A DNA stretch of 64,000 nt, from contig NZ_BJNG01000030.1 in NCBI RefSeq assembly GCF_006539565.1, positions 1-64,000 on the forward strand. The letters run 5' to 3'. A program made the translations under genes and the position numbers. Below the pieces are notes generated by a model. The model was not told the origin of the DNA, did no database searches, and saw only the letters and a list, made by a program, of their open reading frames with translations. This DNA comes from Pseudonocardia hydrocarbonoxydans (lineage in GTDB: Bacteria > Actinomycetota > Actinomycetes > Mycobacteriales > Pseudonocardiaceae). This document shows positions 24,305 through 31,359 of this stretch, piece by piece. The first letter of the stretch is position 1. Every line of letters begins with the position of its first letter.

Positions 24305-25074
24305 GTGAACACGCCACCGCCGTCGACGACGACGGTCTGCCCGGTGACGAACCCGCTCGACGGCCCGGCCAGCCACAGCACCGCGCCGACCAGGTCGTCC
24401 GGCGCCATCTCGCGGCCCAGGGCCCGGCCCCGCGCGGCCATCGCGATGTAGTCGTCGGTGTTGAGGGTGCGCGAGGCCTCGTCGCTGACCAGGCCGGGCG
24501 CCACGGCGTTCACGGTGATCGCGTCCGGGCCGAGCTCGCGCGCCGCGGCCCGGGTGAGGCCGTCCACCGCGGCCTTGGACGCCACGTAGTGCGCGAACCC
24601 CGGCGCGCCCATCCGCGCCACCGTCGAGGAGATGTTGACGATCCGGCCGCCGCCGCTCTCGCGCATCAGCGGGGTGACGGCCTTGATCGCCTGCCAGGTG
24701 CCGCGGACGTTGACGGTCAGCACGCGGTCCCACTCGTCGTTGGCCAGCGCGGTGAGGTGGCGCTTGCCGCCGAGCCCCTGGTAGATCGCGGCGTTGTTGA
24801 CCAGCGCGTCGATCCGGCCGAACTCGCGGCGGGCGGTGTCGACCGTCGCCGCCCAGTCGTCGTCGGAGGTGATGTCGGCGGTCACGAACACCGCGCGGCC
24901 GGGCCCGGCGGCGGTGGCCTTCTCGGCCAGCTCCGTGCCGCGTTCCGCCAGCGGCGCGACGTCGGCGGCGACGACGAGCGCGCCCGCCGCGGTGAGCGAG
25001 GCGACGTAGCGGCCGCCGATCCCGCCCGCGGCACCCGTCACGACGACGACCCGGCCGGAGTGTTCGCTGGTCAC
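24301..25074 (-). CDS. Short-chain dehydrogenase/reductase
   Basis: A 257-residue classical SDR: TGAAGGIGG cofactor loop, VNNAAIYQG, catalytic Ser in VNISSTVA and YVASK as the YxxxK pair, then PGLVSDEA. It should oxidise an alcohol or reduce a ketone in the catabolic route encoded by the operon. The GTG start overlaps the stop of the transporter gene and its own stop overlaps the UbiD start (GTGA at both ends). Confidence 0.88.
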   Translation of the reverse strand: MTSEHSGRVVVVTGAAGGIGGRYVASLTAAGALVVAADVAPLAERGTELAEKATAAGPGRAVFVTADITSDDDWAATVDTARREFGRIDALVNNAAIYQGLGGKRHLTALANDEWDRVLTVNVRGTWQAIKAVTPLMRESGGGRIVNISSTVARMGAPGFAHYVASKAAVDGLTRAAARELGPDAITVNAVAPGLVSDEASRTLNTDDYIAMAARGRALGREMAPDDLVGAVLWLAGPSSGFVTGQTVVVDGGGVFT

Positions 25075-26435
25075 GATGTGGTTCCTTCGAGTCGGGGGGA
25101 GGGGGTGGTCTCGTCGATCGGGTCCGGGCGCTCCAGCGCGCCGCGGGTCTCCGGCGACAGCGCCGCGCCCACCAGGAAGATCCCGACGCAGGCGGCCAGG
25201 AAGATGGCCAGGCGGCTCGGGATGTCGGCGACGGTGGGGCTGGCGAGCGTCACGAACGTCGTCATCAGGCCGCCGATCGCGAAGCCGCCGTTCCACACCA
25301 GCGCCGTGGCCGTGGCGCGCAGGCGGGTGGGGAAGCGCTCGTTGAGGTAGATCGGCACCGCGGCGTAGGAGGCGTTGGCCAGGACGGTCAGCAGCAGGCC
25401 GTAGAGCAGCAGGGAGCCGGTGTCGTCCGGACCCAGCCCGCCCAGCGCCAGCACCAGCAGCGGCAGCGCGACCACGTTCACCGCGCCGATGCCGAGGAAC
25501 ACCTTGCGCCGCCCGATCAGCTCGGACAGGTGCCCCACGAGCAGCGCGACGGGCAGGATCGCGAGGCTCGTCCAGACCAGCAGCATGCCGCGCGGCCCGG
25601 AGGGCACCTCGTTGACGCTCGCGAAGTACGTCGGCAGGTAGCCCGAGGTGAGGTAGTACTGCGCACCGGCGCCGATCACCAGCGCCAGGCTGGTCAGCAG
25701 CACCGGCACCCGGCCGGGGGCGACGAGGTCCCGCGCCCGCGCGGGCCGCACGTCGGCCCGGGGCGCCGCGGCCGCGGCCTTCCAGATCGGCGACTCCTCC
25801 AGGAACCGGAACAGCGCCAGGCTCAGCAGCGACGCCGCGAGGCCGGTGAAGAACATGACCCGCCAGCCCCACACGGCGAACTGCTCGCCCGGGTAGGCCG
25901 CCGAGACGCCGAGGAACACCAGCGAGGCGATCACCGCGCCCAGCCCCGCGCCGCCCCCGCCGACCAGCCCGGACACCAGCCCGCGCCAGCGCTGCGCCAC
26001 GGACTCGGTGCCCAGGGTGTGCGTCGAGGCCACGACGCCGCCGACCAGCAGGCCCTGCACCAGCCGCAGCGCCACGAACAGCACCGGGGCCAGCACCCCG
26101 ACGGCCGCGTAGGTGGGCAGTGCGCCCATCAGCGCCGTCGCGACGCCGACACCGGTGATCGTCACGATCATGCTGCGACGCCTGCCGACGCGGTCGGCGT
26201 AGCGGCCGAACACCGCGCCGCCGAGCGGCCGCATGACCAGGCTGACGCCGAACGAGGCGTAGGTCGCCGCGAGCTGCAGGGTCTGGCTCTCGGCCGGGAA
26301 GAACAGCGGCCCGATCGTCGAGGCCACGTAGAGCAGGATGAACAGGTCGAAGAGGTCGAACGCGAACGCGACCGTCGAGGCCGCACCCGCCGTGATCATC
26401 TGCCGGGGCGTCGGCTCCGCCGCGGGGGCGCTCAC
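25071..26435 (-). CDS. MFS transporter, metabolite:H+ symporter type
   Basis: A 454-residue MFS permease of the metabolite:H+ symporter/aromatic acid kind. The loop GRYADRVGRRRSMI after helix 2 and SELIGRRKVFLG in the second half are the duplicated MFS signatures, and RFLEESPIWKAA marks the family's central loop. Its position inside the operon suggests that it imports the acid degraded by the neighbouring enzymes. Two adjacent GTG codons (26438, 26435) can start it; the second gives the same GTGA overlap with the upstream stop as seen elsewhere in this operon. Confidence 0.86.
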   Translation of the reverse strand: MSAPAAEPTPRQMITAGAASTVAFAFDLFDLFILLYVASTIGPLFFPAESQTLQLAATYASFGVSLVMRPLGGAVFGRYADRVGRRRSMIVTITGVGVATALMGALPTYAAVGVLAPVLFVALRLVQGLLVGGVVASTHTLGTESVAQRWRGLVSGLVGGGGAGLGAVIASLVFLGVSAAYPGEQFAVWGWRVMFFTGLAASLLSLALFRFLEESPIWKAAAAAPRADVRPARARDLVAPGRVPVLLTSLALVIGAGAQYYLTSGYLPTYFASVNEVPSGPRGMLLVWTSLAILPVALLVGHLSELIGRRKVFLGIGAVNVVALPLLVLALGGLGPDDTGSLLLYGLLLTVLANASYAAVPIYLNERFPTRLRATATALVWNGGFAIGGLMTTFVTLASPTVADIPSRLAIFLAACVGIFLVGAALSPETRGALERPDPIDETTPSPRLEGTTS

Positions 26436-27628
26436 CACGTCACCGGCAGCGTCCGGACGCCGAGATGGCGTCCCCCGCCCTCGAGCGGATCGGTGCGTTC
26501 GACCGTGCCGTCGACGCGGAAGCCGGGGATGCGGCGCAGCACGGTCTCCACGGCGATCCGGATCTCCGCGCGCGCCAGCGCCATGCCGGGGCAGGTGTGG
26601 ATGCCCGCGCCGAACGCGACGTGCCGGTTGGGGCGGCGGTCGATGACGACCTCGTCGGCGCGGTCGAACACCTCGGGATCGCGGTTGGCCGAGGCGAACA
26701 GCAGGACGACGCGGTCGCCCGCCTTCATCTCCTGACCGGCCATCGACGTGTCGCGGGTGAGGTTGCGGGGGAACCAGTGCAGCGGTGTCTCGTAGCGCAG
26801 GATCTCGTCGACCGCGGTGACGACGAGCCGCGGCCGCTCGATCAGCTGCTCCTGGACCTCGGGGTGCTCGGCGAGATAGAGCAGGGTGTTGGACAGCCCG
26901 AGCGCGGTGGAGTCGTGCCCCGCGTAGGTCAGGATGAACATCATGTTGGCCAGCGTCGGGTCGTCGGCGCCGTGCTCGGCCTGCACGAGGTGGGTGATGA
27001 AGTCGTCCTGCGGGTCGCGGCGGCGCTGCGCGAACAGCTCCATCCAGTAGGCGCAGACCCGGTCGATCACCTCGCGGCCCTTCGGCCCGCCGGCGTGCTC
27101 CAGGAACTCCAGGGAGTAGCCGCGGATGTCCTCCGCGCGCTGCGGGTCCAGGCCGTAGAGGTGGGTGATGACGTCGAGCGGCAGCGGGACCGCCAGCTCC
27201 TCGACGAGGTCGGCCGATCCGCGGTCGACGAACCCGTCCACCATCGCCTCGACGGATCCCCGGATCATCGGCTCCATCGCCTTCGCGGCGGCGCCGCTGG
27301 TCAGCGGGGCGATCAGCTCGCGGAACCCGGCGTGCTCGGGCGGGTCGTAGTCGATCGGCGGGAACCGGCTGTCGGAGACCGGTGGCAGGTAGACCCCACC
27401 CGTGGACGAGTAGGTCTCGTGGTCCAGCGCGGCGGCCCGCACGTCCTCGTAGCGCGACAGCGACCAGTAGCCGCCGTGGTTCTCACCGCGCGAGACCGGG
27501 CAGCTCGTCCGGAGCTCGTCGTAGAGGGCGTAGGCGCGTTCGGGGGAGAGATCGGGCGAGTGCGGGTCGAACACCGGACAGGTGGACCCGACGGCCGATG
27601 ACGGGGCCGGTGAGGCGACGTCGGTCAT
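26432..27628 (-). CDS. Cytochrome P450
   Basis: A 398-residue soluble class I P450. The I-helix reads LTYAGHDSTALG, the ExxR motif is in VDEILRYETPLHW, and the heme-binding loop FGAGIHTCPG has the thiolate ligand C346. It needs ferredoxin and reductase; a [3Fe-4S] ferredoxin gene lies 2.4 kb away on the same strand. The class oxidises hydrophobic or aromatic substrates by hydroxylation or O/N-dealkylation. It begins the coupled part of the operon (P450, transporter, SDR, UbiD, UbiX), 44 bases after a 21-bp palindrome. Confidence 0.92.
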   Translation of the reverse strand: MTDVASPAPSSAVGSTCPVFDPHSPDLSPERAYALYDELRTSCPVSRGENHGGYWSLSRYEDVRAAALDHETYSSTGGVYLPPVSDSRFPPIDYDPPEHAGFRELIAPLTSGAAAKAMEPMIRGSVEAMVDGFVDRGSADLVEELAVPLPLDVITHLYGLDPQRAEDIRGYSLEFLEHAGGPKGREVIDRVCAYWMELFAQRRRDPQDDFITHLVQAEHGADDPTLANMMFILTYAGHDSTALGLSNTLLYLAEHPEVQEQLIERPRLVVTAVDEILRYETPLHWFPRNLTRDTSMAGQEMKAGDRVVLLFASANRDPEVFDRADEVVIDRRPNRHVAFGAGIHTCPGMALARAEIRIAVETVLRRIPGFRVDGTVERTDPLEGGGRHLGVRTLPVTW

Positions 27629-27671
27629 GTGGCGAGTCTGTGACCGCCGTCGCCCCCGGTCGATGCGCAGC

Positions 27672-27692
27672 CCGCTATGGCTGCGATAGCGG
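27672..27692. promoter_or_regulatory. 21-bp operator-like palindrome upstream of the P450 operon
   Basis: CCGCTAT (27672-27678), seven bases, ATAGCGG (27686-27692): perfect arms between the acyl-CoA synthetase stop and the P450 start. Spacing and symmetry fit a dimeric repressor site (TetR- or IclR-like); no matching regulator gene is adjacent except the LysR gene at the far end of the operon. Confidence 0.5.
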
Positions 27693-27695
27693 CGG

Positions 27696-29303
27696 CTACC
27701 CGCGGATGCGGTGGGTCTCCCCGCCCCACTCCTTCTCGCGCAGCTCGAACTTCTGCACCTTGCCGGTGGAGGTCTTCGGCAGCTCGTCGACGATCTCGAC
27801 GTCGCGCGGCGCCTTGTACCGGGCGATCCTCGACTTCACGTGCTCGATCAGCTCGTCGGGCGTCGCGTCCTTCCCGTCGGCCAGCACCACGAACGCCTTC
27901 GGCCGCTCGCCGAACTTCTCGTCGGGCACGCCGATCACCGCGGCCTCCAGCACCGCCGGGTGCGAGACGACGGCCTGCTCGACCTCGACCGTCGAGATGT
28001 TCTCCCCGCCCGAGATCACCACGTCCTTCGCGCGGTCGCGGAGCTCGACGTAGCCGTCGGGGTGCATGACGCCCAGGTCGCCGGAGTGGAACCACCCGCC
28101 CGCGAACGCCTTCTCGGTGCCGGCGGCGTCCTCGTAGTAGCCCTTCATGACGTTGTTGCCGCGCATGACGATCTCGCCCATCGTGACGCCGTCGGCGGGC
28201 ACGTCGGCCATGTCCTCGTCCACCACGCGCAGGTGGTCGGCGCACAGCATCCCCACGCCCTGCCGGGCCTGCAGCGACGCGCGCTCCTCGGCGGGCAGGT
28301 CGTCCCATGCCCGCTGGTACTGGTTGACCGAGTACGGCCCGTAGGTCTCGGTGAGCCCGTAGACGTGCACGATCCGGAAGCCCATCTCCTCCATCTGCAG
28401 GATCGTGGTCGGCGACGGCGGGGCCCCGGCCGTGGTGATCACCAGCTGGTAGTCCAGCGTGACGGCCTCGGGCGCCCGCATGATCGTGGTGACGACGGTG
28501 GGGGCGCCGTTGAGGTGGGTCACGCCGTGCTCGGTGATCTGCTGCCAGATCACGTCGCCGCGCACCTCGCGCAGGCACACGTGGGTGCCGCCGATGGCGG
28601 TGAGCGCCCAGGGGGTGCACCAGCCGTTGCAGTGGAACATCGGCAGCGTCCAGAGGTAGACGCTGTCCGGGGTGTGCGCGGAGTGCACGATCTCGCCGAA
28701 GGAGTTCAGGTACGCGCCGCGGTGGTGGTACATCACGCCCTTGGGCCTGCCCGTGGTGCCCGAGGTGTAGTTGATCGCGATCGTGCCGTCCTCGTCGTCG
28801 ACGGACCAGGGGAGCGGCTCGTCGCTGCCGCGGGCGAGCAGGTCGTCGTAGCGCACCCCGCTGCCGATCCCGTCACCCGGCGCGGCGGGGTCGACCACCG
28901 TGACGATCTCCTCGACGGTCTTGAGCTCGTCGGCCACCGGCGCCACCGTCGGGTACAGCGCGGCGTCGACGACGAGCACCTTCGCCCCGGAGTGGTCGAG
29001 GATGTAGCGCACCTCCTCGGTGGACAGCCGCGTGTTGATCGCGACGAGCACCGCGCCGGCCAGCGGCACCGCGAAGTGCGCCACCAGCATCTCCGGGACG
29101 TTCGGCAGCAGGTAGGCGACGCGGTCGCCCGGCGCGACGCCCGACCCGCGCAGCGCGTGCGCCACCCGCGTGGCCTCGGCGGCGAACTCCGCGTAGGTGT
29201 GGCGGCGTTCGCCGTAGACGATCGCGGTCTTGTCCGGGTACACCTCGGCGGACCGGCGCAGGAACGCCAGCGGGGTCAGCGGGGTGTTCCAGACGGTGTT
29301 CAT
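27696..29303 (-). CDS. Acyl-CoA synthetase (AMP-forming)
   Basis: A 535-residue member of the adenylate-forming enzymes that activates a carboxylic acid as its CoA thioester. The P-loop motif YTSGTTGRPKGVMYHH, the HVYGLTETYGP motif, GWFHSGDLGVMHPDGY with the adenine-linked Asp, and the catalytic Lys near the end in KTSTGKVQKFELRE are all present. AAGGAG six bases before the ATG fixes the start. It precedes the P450 operon by 67 bases on the same strand and probably activates a fatty or aromatic acid in that pathway. Confidence 0.9.
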   Translation of the reverse strand: MNTVWNTPLTPLAFLRRSAEVYPDKTAIVYGERRHTYAEFAAEATRVAHALRGSGVAPGDRVAYLLPNVPEMLVAHFAVPLAGAVLVAINTRLSTEEVRYILDHSGAKVLVVDAALYPTVAPVADELKTVEEIVTVVDPAAPGDGIGSGVRYDDLLARGSDEPLPWSVDDEDGTIAINYTSGTTGRPKGVMYHHRGAYLNSFGEIVHSAHTPDSVYLWTLPMFHCNGWCTPWALTAIGGTHVCLREVRGDVIWQQITEHGVTHLNGAPTVVTTIMRAPEAVTLDYQLVITTAGAPPSPTTILQMEEMGFRIVHVYGLTETYGPYSVNQYQRAWDDLPAEERASLQARQGVGMLCADHLRVVDEDMADVPADGVTMGEIVMRGNNVMKGYYEDAAGTEKAFAGGWFHSGDLGVMHPDGYVELRDRAKDVVISGGENISTVEVEQAVVSHPAVLEAAVIGVPDEKFGERPKAFVVLADGKDATPDELIEHVKSRIARYKAPRDVEIVDELPKTSTGKVQKFELREKEWGGETHRIRG

Positions 29304-29399
29304 CGGGGGCTCCTTGCGACGGGTGGGGTCGATCCTGCGTCCTGCGCAGCGGCGCGGCAACCGCCGGACCCGCTCGCCCGGCCCGGCAGACTCGGACGG

Positions 29400-30044
29400 G
29401 TGGACGAGATGATCGAGGCGAACCGCCGCAACCGGGACGCCCGCGTCCCCGTCCACCTCGACGGCGGCTACGACCTCGACGCCCTGCGCTCCGGGCGGCA
29501 GCGGCTCGCCGACTTCGAGTACGCCGCGATCGAGGTGGACGGCCGCGACGTGCTGCACCTGCAGTGCCACCTCGGCACCGACACGATCTGCCTCGCCCGG
29601 CACGGCGCCCGTGCCGTGGGCCTCGACCTCTCCGGTGCCTCGGTCGAGGCGGCCCGCGCGCTCGCCGCGGAGTGCGGTGTGGGCGTCGAGTACGTGCGGA
29701 GCGACGTGTACGGCGCCGCCGACGACCAGCCGGGCCCGGGCGTCGTGCTGGACTGGCCCTACCTGCCGGCCGGGCCGCTGCGCACCGAGTCGGCCGTGAG
29801 CTACGACGGCACCGGGGAGCTGGCCGGTGACACGGTCTCCTTCGAGTGGACCCACGGCATCGGCACGCTGCTCGACGCCGTGCGTGCGGCCGGCCTGGAC
29901 CTCACCGGTTTCGCCGAGCACGACGTGAGCCCGTGGCGCCGCTGGCCGGACATGCGCGACCTCGGCGGCGGCTGGTGGGGCTGGCCCGAGGGCACCCCGC
30001 GCCTGCCGCTGCTGTTCTCCCTGCGGGCTAGCCGACCAGCTTGA
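29400..30044 (+). CDS. SAM-dependent methyltransferase with an internal deletion
   Basis: A 214-residue relative of the class I methyltransferases of about 265-280 residues that begin with the NRRNRDARVPVHL pattern. Motif I is present as VLHLQCHLGTDTICLARHGARAVGLDLS. After about residue 110 (VRSDVYGAADD) the chain jumps straight to GVVLDWPYLP, a segment usually found about 50 residues later, so the strands that hold motifs II to IV are missing without loss of frame. The C-terminal part (FEWTHGIGTLLDAVRAAGL) is normal. It is likely inactive, or a recent in-frame deletion. The start is GTG 29400 or ATG 29409. It ends overlapping the convergent ferredoxin gene. Confidence 0.65.
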   Translation: MDEMIEANRRNRDARVPVHLDGGYDLDALRSGRQRLADFEYAAIEVDGRDVLHLQCHLGTDTICLARHGARAVGLDLSGASVEAARALAAECGVGVEYVRSDVYGAADDQPGPGVVLDWPYLPAGPLRTESAVSYDGTGELAGDTVSFEWTHGIGTLLDAVRAAGLDLTGFAEHDVSPWRRWPDMRDLGGGWWGWPEGTPRLPLLFSLRASRPA

Positions 30045-30219
30045 TCGCCGCCCGCGGGCAGGCCTGCACGGCCTCCTCGAGCTTGGGCCGCAGCTCCTCG
30101 CCGGGGTTCTCGTCGAGGATGTACAGGAAGTCGTCGTCCCGGACCTCGAACACCTCCGGGGCGATGCCCATGCACACGGCGTTGGACTCACACAGGTCGA
30201 AATCCACCTCTACCTTCAT
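30028..30219 (-). CDS. [3Fe-4S]-type ferredoxin
   Basis: A 63-residue ferredoxin of the kind that donates electrons to actinobacterial P450s. Cluster ligands are C10 and C16 in DLCESNAVC and C54 in QACPRAAI; the residue between the first two cysteines that would be a fourth ligand is not a cysteine, which indicates a [3Fe-4S] cluster. The acidic middle (EVFEVRDDDF) fits interaction with P450 partners. It probably serves the P450 at 26.4-27.6 kb, although a synthetase gene and the divergent methyltransferase gene lie between. Confidence 0.88.
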   Translation of the reverse strand: MKVEVDFDLCESNAVCMGIAPEVFEVRDDDFLYILDENPGEELRPKLEEAVQACPRAAIKLVG

Positions 30220-30274
30220 GCCGCCATCGTGCACCGCGACCCGCCCGGCCGTCACCGAAGGCGACCCTCAGCGA

Positions 30275-30958
30275 TCAGCGGACGCCGGCCAGCCGGGCCC
30301 ACACGACCACGTTGTCCGGGTACGGGCCGTCGCCGCGGTCGAAGACCCCGCCGAAGGTGATCAGACGCAGCTCCGGGCCCGCGGTGTCGCCGTAGACCTC
30401 CCCGGCCGGGAACGCCTCGCGCGGCACCCGCTCCACCCGGTAGACGGTGAACACCGCGTCGGTCCCGTCGGAGCGGCCCACGCTCACCTCGTCGCCGGCG
30501 GCCAGCTCACCGAGCCGGGCGAACGGTCCCGCGGCCCCCGCGACGCCCACGTGCCCGGCGATCACCGCGGGCCCGGCGGCGCCCGGCGTCGGGCCGCGGG
30601 TGAACCAGCCGGTGGTGGCGGCGTCGTCCGGTGCGGCGAGCACGCCGCCCGCGTCGGGGGCGAGCGCGACGATCCGGTCGGTGCGCACGCCGATGGCCGG
30701 TACGTCGAGCCGCGCGGGTGGTGACTGCTCCAGCCGGTCGACGGCCCGCAGCGGTTCCGCGGCGGGGGCCGCGGCGGGCACCGGCACGACCGCGGGGGCC
30801 TGCGGCGAGGCGGCCAGCGGCACGACCGAGCGCGTCACGGGCATGCGGAACGCCGCGGGCGTGGCGGTGGGCGGGGCGGTGCACCCGGTCAGCACCACGG
30901 CTCCCACCAGCACGGCGCCCACCAGCACGGCGACGGGGCCGGCCGCCCGGCGGCTCAC
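30275..30958 (-). CDS. Class F sortase-like protein lacking the catalytic cysteine
   Basis: A 227-residue protein with an N-terminal membrane/lipoprotein signal (VLVGAVVLTGC) and a Pro/Ala linker, then a class F sortase domain from about residue 85 (RLDVPAIGVRTDRIVALA, PAVIAGHVG with the expected His at 136, DEVSVGRSDGTDAVFTVYRV). At the position of the catalytic Cys in the usual ITCGG motif the sequence is ITFGG: F202, codon TTC, one base from TGC. The downstream Arg-containing strand (DNVVVWARLA) is kept. It cannot act as a normal transpeptidase. The GTG start overlaps the stop of the small secreted-protein gene upstream. Confidence 0.82.
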   Translation of the reverse strand: MSRRAAGPVAVLVGAVLVGAVVLTGCTAPPTATPAAFRMPVTRSVVPLAASPQAPAVVPVPAAAPAAEPLRAVDRLEQSPPARLDVPAIGVRTDRIVALAPDAGGVLAAPDDAATTGWFTRGPTPGAAGPAVIAGHVGVAGAAGPFARLGELAAGDEVSVGRSDGTDAVFTVYRVERVPREAFPAGEVYGDTAGPELRLITFGGVFDRGDGPYPDNVVVWARLAGVR

Positions 30959-31173
30959 GGCGCGGGGACCCGCGCGGTGAGGGCGGGGGTCGTCATCGGG
31001 CCGTCGGCGGGCATCTCGGCCCGCGCGACCGCGGGGCGGCCGTGGGGCGGCTCGGGCGCGTCGGGCGGGTCGGGCGGGGAGAAGGCGACGGCGGTGCCGG
31101 CCATGCCGACGACGAGCGCGCCGCTCAGCGCGGCGCACAGCGCCGCGGCACGGGTACGACGGTGCACATCCAT
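30955..31173 (-). CDS. Small exported Pro-rich protein coupled to the sortase-like gene
   Basis: A 72-residue protein with a signal peptide (MDVHRRTRAAALCAALSGAL, cleavage near AVAF) and a mature part of about 40 Pro/Ala/Asp-rich residues. There is no LPxTG-like sorting motif. Its stop overlaps the GTG of the sortase-like gene. Such small secreted partners often precede class F sortases in actinobacteria; function unknown. Confidence 0.65.
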   Translation of the reverse strand: MDVHRRTRAAALCAALSGALVVGMAGTAVAFSPPDPPDAPEPPHGRPAVARAEMPADGPMTTPALTARVPAP

Positions 31174-31305
31174 GAGAGTCGGGGATCCTCTCGGGGCAAC
31201 GACAGGGCGTACGCGCCGTCGTGGGGGAGCGCCGGCCGCGCATCCCCGTCATCGCTCACCGTCACCGGGCGTTACCCGATCGGGTGGACATTCGTCCCCG
31301 GACGG

Positions 31306-31354
31306 GCCGAACGGCACCTCCGGCCCGTCGAGAGGACCGGAGGTGCCGTTCGGC
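31306..31354 (-). terminator. Terminator of prpE
   Basis: A perfect 18-bp stem (31306-31323 with 31337-31354) and a 13-base loop, five bases past the prpE stop on the minus strand. Confidence 0.75.
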
Positions 31355-31359
31355 GCGGG

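Noticed and set aside
27711-29399. Long plus-strand frame continuing upstream of the methyltransferase
   Set aside because: This part is antisense to the acyl-CoA synthetase gene; only the segment from 29400 shows protein-family similarity.
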